A DNA stretch of 64,000 nt from Paraburkholderia nodosa. GTDB taxonomy: Bacteria; Pseudomonadota; Gammaproteobacteria; Burkholderiales; Burkholderiaceae. The translations under genes were made by a program, and so were the position numbers. Positions 17,779 to 26,686 of the stretch are shown here, piece after piece. The notes below the pieces were generated by a model. That model did no database searches and had not been told where the DNA came from. It worked only from the letters and a program-made list of their open reading frames with translations. The stretch is taken from contig NZ_MCNV01000001.1 in the NCBI RefSeq assembly GCF_001718195.1, positions 62,001-126,000 on the forward strand, written 5' to 3'. The first letter of the stretch is position 1, and every line of letters begins with the position of its first letter.

Positions 17779-19677
17779 TCAGTGGGCGGTCGCTTGCGCG
17801 GTCCGGGCGACCTGCGCGTTTTGCGGCTTGCGATACCAGTAGTCGATGATCCAGTCCTGAGACCCGAACGATACGGGCACGACTGACGGATAACCGAGCG
17901 ACGTCTTGTATGCGATGCGCGCGTTAGGTGGGTAGTACTCCGTCACGAGGTAGTACTCGTTCAGCAACACACGATCGAGGGCACGCGTTGCCGCTTCGAG
18001 ATCGTCGAGCGTGTTCGCGGCTTGCACCGCCTTCACGAGCGCGTCGACGGCCGGCGAGCGCACGCCCGGATAGTTCTCCGAGCCCACCTGCGAGGCAGCC
18101 GCGCTGCCAAAGCGGCGTTCAAGCTCCGCGCCGGGAATCGTCACCGGGCTGTAGAGCCAAGTGGTCATGTCGTAGTCGAAATTGTCCAGGCGCTTCTGGT
18201 ACAGCGCACTGTCGATTTCGCGCAGATGCGCACTGATGCCGAGCGTCGCGAGGGCCTGCGTGTAGGGGAGGATCACGCGGTCCATGCCCGGCTGGTCGTC
18301 CAGGATTTCGATGTTCATGGGCTCGCCCGCGGCATTGCGCAGCGCGCCGTCACGATAATGCCAACCCGCCTGCGCAAGGAGATCGCGCGCCTCACGCAGA
18401 TTGCCGCGCAGCGAATCGGGCGGCAGCGTCGTTGGCTGCTTGATCATCGGCCCGAACACTTCCGGCGGCAGGCTCGCGCGCCACGGTTCGAGCAGCTTCA
18501 ACTCCTTCTCGCCCGGCGTGCCGGTCGCGCCGAACGGGCTCGCCTCGAAATAGCTGTGCAGGCGCAGGTACTGACCGTAGAACATCATGCGGTTCATCCA
18601 GTCGTAGTCGAACGCGAGAGAAAGCGCATGGCGCACGCGTACGTCCTGGAACATCGGCTTGCGCAGATTGAATAGCATGCCCTGCATCTGTGCGGGACCG
18701 TCCGGGAAATTGGTCTGCTTGAGTATGCCGTTACGGAAGTTCTTGCCCACGTACTTGCGCGCCCATTGGGTCGCGCTGTCTTCCACGTGCACATCGGCAT
18801 CGCCGGCCTTGAACGCCTCGAGTTGCGTGTACAGGTCGAGGTAGAGTTTGAACGTGATGCGCTCGAAGTGGTGCATGCCGCGGCGCGTGGGCAGATTGAC
18901 CGCCCAATACGCGGGATTGCGGCGATACGCAATCTGCTTGTCGTTCTTGCGTTCGGCGATCAGATACGCGCCGCTCGCAATGGGCGGTTCGTTCGACAAC
19001 TGGTCGAACGGAACGCGCGTGCCGTCCGGCTTCATCCCCCACTTGGGCGAGAAGATAGGCAAGTCGCCTGCAATGAGCGGCGCGTCACGCTCCGCTCGAC
19101 GGAACTCGAAACGGATTGTCGAGGCGCTCACCACGACCGCCTTCTTGATCACCGAAAACTGCGCATTGAAGAGCGGCGAAGCCTGAGGGCTCGTGAGCGT
19201 ATCGAACGAGTATTTGACATCGGTGGCCGTTATTGGATCGCCGTTCGAGAAGCGCGCAGCCGGGTTGATATGGAACGTCGCCGAAGCCAGGTCGGCCGCG
19301 ACGTCAACGCGATCGGCGATCAGCGGATATTCGGACGCCAGTTCGTCCCAACTGCGCTGCATCAGCGTGTCGAACATCAGATTCTGGATGTCCGGCGCGG
19401 GTGCGCCTCGCACGAGGAAAGGATTCAGCGAATCGTAACTTTGGTACTCATTGTAGTTTTCGAAACTCAGGACGCCGTTCGACGGCGCATCGGGGTCCGC
19501 GTAGTCAAAATGGGTGAAGCCGGCGGGATACTTCGGCTGATCGTACTGCGCGAGCGCCGTAGCCGCTCGTGCCGGCACCCCGGCAAGCGCACCCACTCCC
19601 ACTGCCATGACCAGTGCGCAAACCGCACCTGACCAATGCGGCGACAATCGTGACAAGCTCAACTTCTTCAATCTCAT
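17779..19677 (-). CDS. Peptide ABC transporter periplasmic binding protein (YejA type)
   Basis: 632 residues, close to the length of E. coli YejA. Residues 1-38 are a signal peptide (basic start, hydrophobic VCALVMAVGVGALAGV, cleavage after ARA). The mature N terminus carries the YejA hallmark PKYPAGFTHFDYADPDAPSNG, and the middle has the family 5 motifs such as FEFRRAERDAPLIAGDLPI and RVRHALSLAFDYDWMN. It should bind peptides or peptide conjugates in the periplasm and pass them to YejBE. It is the first gene of the tightly packed yejABEF-tldDE-GNAT-GNAT-RND series. A strong hairpin lies upstream between it and the receptor gene. Confidence 0.93.
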   Translation of the reverse strand: MRLKKLSLSRLSPHWSGAVCALVMAVGVGALAGVPARAATALAQYDQPKYPAGFTHFDYADPDAPSNGVLSFENYNEYQSYDSLNPFLVRGAPAPDIQNLMFDTLMQRSWDELASEYPLIADRVDVAADLASATFHINPAARFSNGDPITATDVKYSFDTLTSPQASPLFNAQFSVIKKAVVVSASTIRFEFRRAERDAPLIAGDLPIFSPKWGMKPDGTRVPFDQLSNEPPIASGAYLIAERKNDKQIAYRRNPAYWAVNLPTRRGMHHFERITFKLYLDLYTQLEAFKAGDADVHVEDSATQWARKYVGKNFRNGILKQTNFPDGPAQMQGMLFNLRKPMFQDVRVRHALSLAFDYDWMNRMMFYGQYLRLHSYFEASPFGATGTPGEKELKLLEPWRASLPPEVFGPMIKQPTTLPPDSLRGNLREARDLLAQAGWHYRDGALRNAAGEPMNIEILDDQPGMDRVILPYTQALATLGISAHLREIDSALYQKRLDNFDYDMTTWLYSPVTIPGAELERRFGSAAASQVGSENYPGVRSPAVDALVKAVQAANTLDDLEAATRALDRVLLNEYYLVTEYYPPNARIAYKTSLGYPSVVPVSFGSQDWIIDYWYRKPQNAQVARTAQATAH

Positions 19678-19782
19678 CGTCTGTCTGCATGAGGACGCAC
19701 ACCGGCGTCTGGCCGATGCACGGTTCGTCTGTCCGACGGGGCAGGGGTTTGCCGCCGTCGCTCGCCACTACAGGAAACATTC

Positions 19783-19810
19783 GAGGCCGGCGGCCTTGGC
19801 CGCCGGCCTC
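19783..19810 (-). terminator. Strong hairpin between the receptor gene and yejA
   Basis: Arms GAGGCCGGCGGCC and GGCCGCCGGCCTC flank a two-base loop, a perfect 13-bp inverted repeat. It follows the stop of the TonB-dependent receptor by 31 bp. No uridine run follows on the minus strand, so it may act as a leaky terminator or an mRNA 3'-end stabiliser that gives the receptor mRNA a different level from the importer mRNA. Confidence 0.55.
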
Positions 19811-19840
19811 ATCGACTACTCACTCCGTTGCACCGATCGC

Positions 19841-22597
19841 TCAGAACTTGTACGTCGCTCCGATCTGCGCGAAACGGCCGATATAGTTGTACAGCGACGT
19901 GTCGTAGCCCGTCTGGTCGAGCGCGCTGCTGGCAAAGATCGGATCGAACGGAGGCGTGCGGTTGAAGATGTTGTTGATGCCGCCGTAGATCGTCCAGTGC
20001 TTGATGCCCGTGTAGGTGACCATCAGGTTGAACTGGCTATACGAACCTACCTTGTCGGCAACCGGCGTGGGCGCAGCCACCGAAAGCGTCTGCGCGTACG
20101 GTCCCGTGTACATCCACGTGAGCGCCGCATTCCAGCCGTGATAGGCCCAGTCGAGCGTCGTATTGCCCTTCCATCGCGGGAAGCTGCCGCCGAACGGCTG
20201 CGTGATCGTGAAGTTGTTGCCCGCACCGTTGATGGGACCCGTGGACTGCCCGAGCGTGAAGTCCTTCACGTACGCCCAGTCCGCCGTCAGCGTGAACGTG
20301 CCCGCCTTCGTCGGCAACGCCTGGCGGAAGGTGCCTTCGAAGCCGTTCGTGTCGAGGTAGCCGAGGTTCTCGTACGGGAACACTTCATAAACCACCTGGC
20401 CTTGCGCATTCGTCACGACCTGCGACGGCGAAGCCGCCTCGCCGATGACGTGATCGACGCGGATCTTGTACCAGTCGAAGCCGAAATCGGTCGTGCGCGT
20501 GGGCGAAGTCTGGAAGCCGAGGTTGATGTTGCGCGTGCGTTCAGGCTGCAGGTTCGGATTGCCCTCGGTGATCGTGGTGACCGTGCCGGTGGCCGACTGC
20601 TGGATACCGAGCGTCTGCGAAGTGCTGTTTTCGACGAATGTCGGCGCGCGGAAGCCGCGGTTATAGGAGCCGTACATCGTCAGCTCCTTGACGGGCTGAT
20701 AGCGCAGGGCGAAGCGCGGCGAGAACGCGCCCCCGAAGTCGCTGTAGTGGTCGTAGCGGCCCGACTGACTGAACGTCAGGTTGTGGACGATGGGCACGTC
20801 GACCTGGTAGTACACCGCCGCGACATTGCGCTGGCCGTTGACGGTCTGCAGCATCGGGTTCGCCACGAGGCCCTGGGAAAACTCCGCGCCCGGGTTGATG
20901 ACTTCGCTCTGGTGCAGGAACTGGGCGCCGAAGCCGACACCGATATCGCCCGTTGGCAGATGGTACAGATTCGGCGTGGCGAGCGTTGCGTCAACCGTAT
21001 CGAGCTTCGAGATGCCCTGGTTGTTCGCATCCATGTACAGGCCGTTCAGGCCGTTCGGCGTCGACGACGGATTGGCAAAGTTGAATGTGCCGTTCTGGTA
21101 GATGTTATTGAGCGTCGCAGCGTTGAGCTGATTCGTGTAGGTGTTCGAAACGTTGCTCTGCGAGTGGCTATAAGCAGTCGACCAGTCCCAGTCCCCATAC
21201 TTCGGCACCGAGAACGAACCGCGAATGCCCGTGGACGCACGCCAGAAGTTCGCGTACGTCTCTTCTGCCACGGTACGCGGAAACGAATAGGTGAGCGGCG
21301 TGTCCACGCCATACGGGTTGTACGGGTTGCTTGCGGGAACGACGTTGTTGAACGGCGTCAGACCGACGCCCGGAGTATAGGTGAGCGTCGGCGTTTGCGG
21401 GCTGCCGACGATGTTGTTCCAGAGACCGTCGTTCGTGGTCGTCTGGGTGTAGCTTTCCCACAGATCGGCAAAGGCGGTGGTCGTGTCGTCGACCTTGAAG
21501 TCGGCGTGGACCTTTGCGCTCGCGCGCGTCGTCTCCGGCGCGATCGACATGCCGTTGGCGGTGTTGAACGCGCACACCGTGCCGCCCAGCCCAGCAGCCG
21601 CGCCCAGGAAATTGCTGCCGGCAGGATGGACGGAGCCGCCGTATGGGCACCCGCTCAACGCCTGTGCGGTGTTGGGCCCCGTTTGCCAATAGGACGGCGC
21701 GAGCAGCGAGAGGCCGCCCGGCTTGTTCGTGAAGTCCTGCGCCGCCGTGGAATCGCGGTCGGCCAGCGTCGAGCCCGCCGAATGATAGACACTCGCCGAT
21801 GCGGTGACGTTGAAGCGGTCCGCATTGAGGTCGCCGAAGCCCGCCAGAACGCCGAACTTCGTCGTGCCGTTGCCGCCACCGTCGCTCACCGAACTGCCGT
21901 AGCTGCCGTCGAGTTGAAGGCCGCGGAAATCGTGCTTCGTGATGATGTTGACCACGCCCGCAATGGCGTCCGAGCCGTACTGCGACACAGCGCCGGTTTT
22001 CACGATCTCGATGCGATCGATGGCGTTGAGCGGGATGGTATTGAGGTCGAAGAAATTGTCGGTGCTGTTCGAATAGAAGGCGAACGGCGCAACGCGCTGG
22101 CCGTCGACGAGCACGAGGGTGTACTTCTCGCTCAAGCCGCGCAGCGCGATACCCGCCGCGCCGGCCGCGAAGTTGCCCGCCTGGCCTTCGCTCCAGCTAT
22201 TGGCCGAGTTGGCCGAAACCGAGCGCAGATAGTCGGCCACGGTCGTCGCGCCGCTATTCTGAATGTCCTTCGTGGTGATCGTTTGCACCTGCTGGAAGCC
22301 CGTCTTGTCCGATTGCCGGATCAGCGAACCGGTCACTTCGAACTTCTTCAGCTGCTTGACGGTGGCTTTGTCACCAGTCGTGGCGGCTGCGCCGCCCGTG
22401 CTGTCGGCACCCGTCTGCGCGCTCGTGCCCGACTGCTGCGCGGACGCTGGAGCGGTTGCATTATCCGCCGCGATCGCCGCGCCGCCGTTGGTCACGGGCT
22501 GGCTCTGCGCGAACGCCGGTACCGCAAACGCCGCTGAAAACGCCAATTCCGCCCACATTATTCTTCGAATGGCAACAGCCAATGCTCTTTGTTTCAC
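19841..22597 (-). CDS. TonB-dependent outer-membrane receptor
   Basis: A 918-residue receptor starting at GTG 22597, preceded by a good GGGGGA ribosome site; the 293 bp upstream carry no gene and presumably its promoter. It has a signal peptide (to about residue 30, ending VPAFAQS), then an Ala/Thr/Gly-rich spacer. The plug domain spans about 85-210 (KKFEVTGSLIRQSDKTGFQQV, TVADYLRSVS, LRGLSEKYTLVLVDGQRVAPF, IDRIEIVKTGAVSQYGSDAIAGVVNIITK). A barrel follows, ending in the classical terminal Phe (FAQIGATYKF). This plug/barrel subtype is unlike the common siderophore receptors. The neighbours, a dedicated TonB/ExbBD set and a Yej peptide importer, suggest a peptide or peptide-conjugate ligand. 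Confidence 0.93.
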   Translation of the reverse strand: MKQRALAVAIRRIMWAELAFSAAFAVPAFAQSQPVTNGGAAIAADNATAPASAQQSGTSAQTGADSTGGAAATTGDKATVKQLKKFEVTGSLIRQSDKTGFQQVQTITTKDIQNSGATTVADYLRSVSANSANSWSEGQAGNFAAGAAGIALRGLSEKYTLVLVDGQRVAPFAFYSNSTDNFFDLNTIPLNAIDRIEIVKTGAVSQYGSDAIAGVVNIITKHDFRGLQLDGSYGSSVSDGGGNGTTKFGVLAGFGDLNADRFNVTASASVYHSAGSTLADRDSTAAQDFTNKPGGLSLLAPSYWQTGPNTAQALSGCPYGGSVHPAGSNFLGAAAGLGGTVCAFNTANGMSIAPETTRASAKVHADFKVDDTTTAFADLWESYTQTTTNDGLWNNIVGSPQTPTLTYTPGVGLTPFNNVVPASNPYNPYGVDTPLTYSFPRTVAEETYANFWRASTGIRGSFSVPKYGDWDWSTAYSHSQSNVSNTYTNQLNAATLNNIYQNGTFNFANPSSTPNGLNGLYMDANNQGISKLDTVDATLATPNLYHLPTGDIGVGFGAQFLHQSEVINPGAEFSQGLVANPMLQTVNGQRNVAAVYYQVDVPIVHNLTFSQSGRYDHYSDFGGAFSPRFALRYQPVKELTMYGSYNRGFRAPTFVENSTSQTLGIQQSATGTVTTITEGNPNLQPERTRNINLGFQTSPTRTTDFGFDWYKIRVDHVIGEAASPSQVVTNAQGQVVYEVFPYENLGYLDTNGFEGTFRQALPTKAGTFTLTADWAYVKDFTLGQSTGPINGAGNNFTITQPFGGSFPRWKGNTTLDWAYHGWNAALTWMYTGPYAQTLSVAAPTPVADKVGSYSQFNLMVTYTGIKHWTIYGGINNIFNRTPPFDPIFASSALDQTGYDTSLYNYIGRFAQIGATYKF

Positions 22598-22890
22598 AGT
22601 TTCCCCCTTCTCTCTCGTCGGTCACGTCTACTTCGTTATGCGAAGCAAGGTCTCGTGAACCCCCGCATTAGATTTGACGACGCTGTCGCATCGCGCCACT
22701 TTTTACCTGGATTCGCCCTCCCCAGGGCTCTTCCATTTACAGCCGACCACTTGCCCCCAAAACCTCGTGCTGCTTCACTTCTGTCACATCCACCCCTGCC
22801 GAGCCAAACCGGGCCACGCCACTCCTTCTTTCTTACGTATACCTAATTAACTACCGAACTTTGATGCGTTGTTGCGGTTCGCTCAACCAC

Positions 22891-24096
22891 TCACGGCTTC
22901 GATGCCACCAGCACCCAGAGCTGCGCCAGATCGGCGCTGCCATCGTTGCCCCGTACTGCATTGAAAGCCTGGATGGCTCGCGCTTTCTGCCCCGCGGCAA
23001 AATAAGCCTCGCCGAGGCGCAGTCGCGCTAGATCCTGGTGATCAAGGCCGCCCTTCACAATGAGCGATTCCATGGTCGCGAGACCCTGCTTCGCCTGCCC
23101 CGCATACACCTGATTGAATGCCGCATCGAACGGTGCGACGGGATTGGCCGGGTCGGGCGCAGCATTGGCGCGCTTTGCCGCTAGTGCCTGCAGGCGACGT
23201 TCGCGATCGGCTCCAGCATCGTGACCCAGCACGCCAGACGCAAAGCCCTGATCGATGATCTGCTTGCCTTCGGCCGTGGACCCGGCAACGATCGCCAGTT
23301 GCGTCATCTCCATGTAGTCATCGGCGCTGGAAAGCGAGCCCGTCGCGCGGCGCAGGCGATACGTGTCCAGATCCAGTGCGCCGAGATAGCCGGGCTTGCT
23401 GCGAATCGCGTGCAGCAGGTCGTCCCAATATGACTGCTTTGGGTGATAAGCCACGAGCTTTTCGAGCGCACTGCGATAAGCTTCCTGGTCGTTCGCATGC
23501 TGAGCGCAGGTACCGAGCAACTGCAGTTGCGCCTCCTCCGGCGTATGACCGCCGCGCACCTGGGCTTCGACGCTCGCATTCAGCAGACGCGTCGCGCTGG
23601 CGTAGTCGCCGGAGAGGTAGTACGACTCGACCAGCAGCGTGGCCATCTGGGGATCGCCGCCGCCAGCCTTCTGGTAGCGCTGCGCGACCTTGATCGCCTG
23701 GGCATAGTTCTTCTGCTGGAAGTAGATGCCCGCAAGCGCCGCCGTCGTGCGCTGGGCGTCCTCGCCCTTGAGCTGCCCACTCGCGAGCAGCGATTCATAC
23801 GCCTGCGCGGCAACGCCGTTCTGGCCCGCCGCCATGGCGGCGGCGCCGCGCATCTCCTCGACCATGTACGTTTCGTACGGCGTCTTGTTCGATACGGCCG
23901 CGGCCTGCGCAATCTTGTTGAGCGCGTCCTCGTAGTGGTGCGCGCGGTACAGGTTCTGCGCATCGTTCAGCGGCTTCGCCACGTCGGGACGTAGCGTGTC
24001 CGCCGCCCGCGCCGCTGTCGGCACCATGGCCAGCGTCGACAATGCGCTCACCGCGAGCGCAAGCGCCGTCCTCTTGAATCGATAAGAAATGCTCAT
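22891..24096 (-). CDS. Exported tetratricopeptide-repeat protein of the TonB cluster
   Basis: The ATG at 24096 gives 401 residues. A signal peptide (FKRTALALAVSALSTLAMV, cleavage after ARA near residue 31) precedes helical repeats of TPR type, for example ALNKIAQAAAVSNKTPYETY, AAQAYESLLASGQLKGEDAQ and YAQAIKVAQRYQKAGGGDPQM. The protein should be periplasmic. Its function is unknown. Placement directly between exbD and a TonB-dependent receptor suggests that it helps assemble or energise this particular TonB system, as a periplasmic scaffold. There is no lipobox Cys. Confidence 0.82.
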   Translation of the reverse strand: MSISYRFKRTALALAVSALSTLAMVPTAARAADTLRPDVAKPLNDAQNLYRAHHYEDALNKIAQAAAVSNKTPYETYMVEEMRGAAAMAAGQNGVAAQAYESLLASGQLKGEDAQRTTAALAGIYFQQKNYAQAIKVAQRYQKAGGGDPQMATLLVESYYLSGDYASATRLLNASVEAQVRGGHTPEEAQLQLLGTCAQHANDQEAYRSALEKLVAYHPKQSYWDDLLHAIRSKPGYLGALDLDTYRLRRATGSLSSADDYMEMTQLAIVAGSTAEGKQIIDQGFASGVLGHDAGADRERRLQALAAKRANAAPDPANPVAPFDAAFNQVYAGQAKQGLATMESLIVKGGLDHQDLARLRLGEAYFAAGQKARAIQAFNAVRGNDGSADLAQLWVLVASKP

Positions 24097-24110
24097 CGCT
24101 TTCGAATGCC

Positions 24111-24542
24111 TCACTGCATGTACTGTTCGTTGCCGATCAAGCCGATCTTCGTTGCGCCTTCGCGCTGGGCCGCGGCCATCACTTCGGCCACGTCCTTGTA
24201 TGGCGCGAGCCGGTTCGGACGCAAATGAATTTCTGCCTGTTCCGGTTCGGCCGCGACCTGCGCGAACCTGCGCTCCAGCGTCTCCTGATCGGGCACCGGT
24301 GTGCCGTTCCAGGTCATGGCGCCGTCGAAGTCGATGTCGATTTGCACCACCTCCGGCTGCACGGCCGGCGGCGGCGGATTGCCCACCGGCAAGTTCATCT
24401 TCACCGCGTGCATCTGGATCGGAATGGTGATGATCAGCATGATCAGCAACACCAGCATCACGTCGATCAGCGGCGTCGTGTTGATGTCCACCATCACTTC
24501 TGGTTCGCTTGCTCCACCACCCGACGATACGTTCATGCCCAT
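24111..24542 (-). CDS. exbD: Biopolymer transport protein ExbD/TolR family (second copy)
   Basis: 143 residues with a short cytoplasmic tail, one transmembrane helix and a periplasmic domain. The helix segment VDINTTPLIDVMLVLLIMLII includes the conserved Asp that takes part in proton translocation. It ends with a REGATKIGLIGNEQY segment typical of ExbD. It lies 9 bp after the first exbD and 14 bp before the TPR gene. Two different ExbD proteins in one cluster are also known in xanthomonads. It forms the proton-driven motor with ExbB and TonB. Confidence 0.9.
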   Translation of the reverse strand: MGMNVSSGGGASEPEVMVDINTTPLIDVMLVLLIMLIITIPIQMHAVKMNLPVGNPPPPAVQPEVVQIDIDFDGAMTWNGTPVPDQETLERRFAQVAAEPEQAEIHLRPNRLAPYKDVAEVMAAAQREGATKIGLIGNEQYMQ

Positions 24543-24551
24543 AACCGCCCC

Positions 24552-24977
24552 TTAACCGCCGCGCGCCGGCGGCTCCGTAATGAATGACACCTTGGCGATT
24601 CCCGCCCGCTCGCACGACGTGATCACGCGCCCGATGGCCTCATAGCGCGTCGCCTGGTCGCCGCGGATATGCACTTCCGGCTGCGGCGTCTGCACGGACA
24701 CTGTCTTCAGCCGTGCCAGCAGCGTCGGCGCATCGACGTGCTGCTCGTACCAGAAGAAGTCGCCATCGCGATTGACCGCGATCTCGACGCTCTTCGGCTG
24801 CGTCTGCAGCGGCGTCACCGTCTGCTTCGGTAGCTGGAGCTGCACTGTATGCGTCACCACGGGAATCGTGATCAGAAAGATGATCAGCAATACCAGCATC
24901 ACATCGACGAGCGGCGTCGTGTTAATGGACGAGATGACCTCGTCGTCATCGCCCTCGCCTCCAACGCTCATGGCCAT
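24552..24977 (-). CDS. exbD: Biopolymer transport protein ExbD/TolR family (first copy)
   Basis: 141 residues. The helix SSINTTPLVDVMLVLLIIFLI contains the conserved proton-relay Asp. The periplasmic part carries HIRGDQATRYEAIGRVITSC and ends with IAKVSFITEPPARGG. Only about a third of its residues match the second ExbD downstream, mainly in the helix, so the two copies are old paralogues and not a recent duplication. It starts 14 bp after exbB. Confidence 0.91.
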   Translation of the reverse strand: MAMSVGGEGDDDEVISSINTTPLVDVMLVLLIIFLITIPVVTHTVQLQLPKQTVTPLQTQPKSVEIAVNRDGDFFWYEQHVDAPTLLARLKTVSVQTPQPEVHIRGDQATRYEAIGRVITSCERAGIAKVSFITEPPARGG

Positions 24978-24991
24978 GGCGTACTCCTCGC

Positions 24992-25903
24992 TCAGTCGGC
25001 CATGACGGCGGCGCGCGGCGCGGAGCGCGCGACGCGCTTGCCGCCAGCCAGCAGAACCGTATGCAGTTGCGCGCCGAAGCCGCGGACACGCTCCATCACA
25101 GCCTTGTTGCGTCGCACGAGGAAGTTGTAGCCGAGCACCGCCGGCACGGCCACGCCAAGACCGATGGCGGTCATGATGAGCGCCTCACCGACCGGACCCG
25201 CGACCTTGTCGATCGAAGCTTGACCTGCAATACCGATGGCCGTCAGCGCGTGATAGATGCCCCACACCGTACCGAACAGGCCGACGAACGGCGCGGTCGA
25301 GCCCACTGTGCCGAGGAATGCCAGGCCGTCCTGCAGGCGATTCGACACGCTGGTGATGGCGCGCTCGACCGAAACGTCGATCCACGTGTTTCGATCGACG
25401 GCCTCGAGCAGCGCTTCGTCGTGATGCTCGCCGGCCTCGATCGCGGTTTCCGCGATGAACCGGAACGGCGACGACTCCTCGAGCTGCTTTGCGCCTTCTG
25501 CTAGCGACGGCGCGCTCCAGAGCTGCTCGTCAGCGCTCTTCGCACGACGGTTTGCGCGGAACTGCTCGAAGAACTTGGTGATCATGATGTACCAGCTGCC
25601 CATCGACATCACCACGAGCAGCAACAGGACGAAGCGCGCGACGAAGTCGCCGTTCTTCCAGAGCGCGCCGAGACCGTATGGGTTCGTGACCGTCTCCGAG
25701 GTGGCCGGTGCGGGGGGCGGCGCCGGCTGGTCCGCGCTCGCGGCGGGTGACGGTGCGGCGACGGCTGCGGTGGCGGGCGCCGACGCGACTGCCGCAGGGA
25801 CGCTAGCCTGCGCGTTGGCAAGCTGCGGCGCGACAAAGGTATCGACCGTGGCTACCGCGATCAACATGCTTGCCGCGAGTGCGGCGTAGGAACGCTTTTT
25901 CAT
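24992..25903 (-). CDS. exbB: MotA/TolQ/ExbB proton channel family protein
   Basis: 303 residues. An N-terminal hydrophobic segment (signal-like) is followed by a long Ala/Pro/Ser-rich periplasmic stretch (about 30-70), which is longer than in E. coli ExbB but common in beta-proteobacteria. Three membrane helices follow (FVLLLLVVMSMGSWYIMI; FLGTVGSTAPFVGLFGTVWGIYHAL; EALIMTAIGLGVAVPAVLGYNFLV). The GTVGSTAPFVGLFGTVWGI motif is the proton-channel signature. It powers TonB from the proton gradient. It lies 75 bp after tonB. Confidence 0.93.
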   Translation of the reverse strand: MKKRSYAALAASMLIAVATVDTFVAPQLANAQASVPAAVASAPATAAVAAPSPAASADQPAPPPAPATSETVTNPYGLGALWKNGDFVARFVLLLLVVMSMGSWYIMITKFFEQFRANRRAKSADEQLWSAPSLAEGAKQLEESSPFRFIAETAIEAGEHHDEALLEAVDRNTWIDVSVERAITSVSNRLQDGLAFLGTVGSTAPFVGLFGTVWGIYHALTAIGIAGQASIDKVAGPVGEALIMTAIGLGVAVPAVLGYNFLVRRNKAVMERVRGFGAQLHTVLLAGGKRVARSAPRAAVMAD

Positions 25904-25978
25904 GCCTGCTCCAATTCATCCGTTGAACATCTAAAAATCCGGGTAATGAGTCGCCACCCGATACATGCAGCCCGAGCG

Positions 25979-26686
25979 TCAGTTGAGACTGAACGAGAAC
26001 GGAACCTGCACGCGTACCGGCTGGCCTTGCGAAATGCAGTTGAACTTCTTGACTGCGTTGAATGCAGCGGCATCCAGACTGTCGTCATTGGCCGACTGCG
26101 CCACTCGCTCATTCGTAACATGACCTTGCGGATCCACCACGAATTCGATGAGCACGTCGCCGGTCACACCGTTGTCCTGTGCCTCTTTCGGATAGCGGAT
26201 CGACGAACGGATCTCATCCGAGTTTGGACACACGACGCCCACTTCGTGGCTCACCGGCTTCTGCACGGGTGCAGGCGGCGCGGGTGGTGCAGGCGGTGCG
26301 GTGACAGGCGCGCTGACCACGGGCGTAGCCTGATGCACGATCGACTGCTGCGGTGGCGCCTGCACCGGCACTTCGGGAGGCGGCACGAAAGGCGGCGGCG
26401 GAGGCGCGAACTTCGGCGGCGGCAGCTGCACGGTAGGCAGCGGGGGCGGCGGCGGCGGTGCTACGGGCTGGATGATCTTCGTTTCAATCGGATGCTGAAT
26501 CACCTGCACGACCTTGTTTGCAAGACCATTGACCAACGCGTAGATGAGCACAATGTGCAATACGATTACCGCGCCAATTCCTCCGTAGCGGCGCACAGGG
26601 TTCTGCTGCCTACGCCCGAATTCGCGTGGGCGGCCTGGTCCGCCCGAGCGCACGCCTTCGGCTGGCGCTCCCATTTGCACTTTCAT
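25979..26686 (-). CDS. tonB: Energy transducer TonB
   Basis: I chose the ATG at 26686 (235 residues), which has an AAGGTGG site just upstream; a longer frame adds 20 residues without support. It has one N-terminal membrane helix (GGIGAVIVLHIVLIYALVNGL). A long proline-rich periplasmic spacer (about residues 75-155, with PPPPPPLP and PAPPAPPAPV runs) follows. The C-terminal TonB domain carries SIRYPKEAQDNGVTGDVLIEFVVDP, which contacts receptor TonB boxes. It is first in a unidirectional series of exbB, exbD, exbD, TPR protein and receptor, so it is probably dedicated to that receptor. Confidence 0.93.
   Translation of the reverse strand: MKVQMGAPAEGVRSGGPGRPREFGRRQQNPVRRYGGIGAVIVLHIVLIYALVNGLANKVVQVIQHPIETKIIQPVAPPPPPPLPTVQLPPPKFAPPPPPFVPPPEVPVQAPPQQSIVHQATPVVSAPVTAPPAPPAPPAPVQKPVSHEVGVVCPNSDEIRSSIRYPKEAQDNGVTGDVLIEFVVDPQGHVTNERVAQSANDDSLDAAAFNAVKKFNCISQGQPVRVQVPFSFSLN

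Noticed and set aside
19607..22537. 976-codon plus-strand frame
   Set aside because: Antisense of the TonB-dependent receptor, full of Arg/Val/Glu repeats from codon mirroring; no signal or domain.
26386..26470. GGC/GGT-rich repeat as a tandem repeat element
   Set aside because: It is the proline-rich spacer of TonB on the minus strand.
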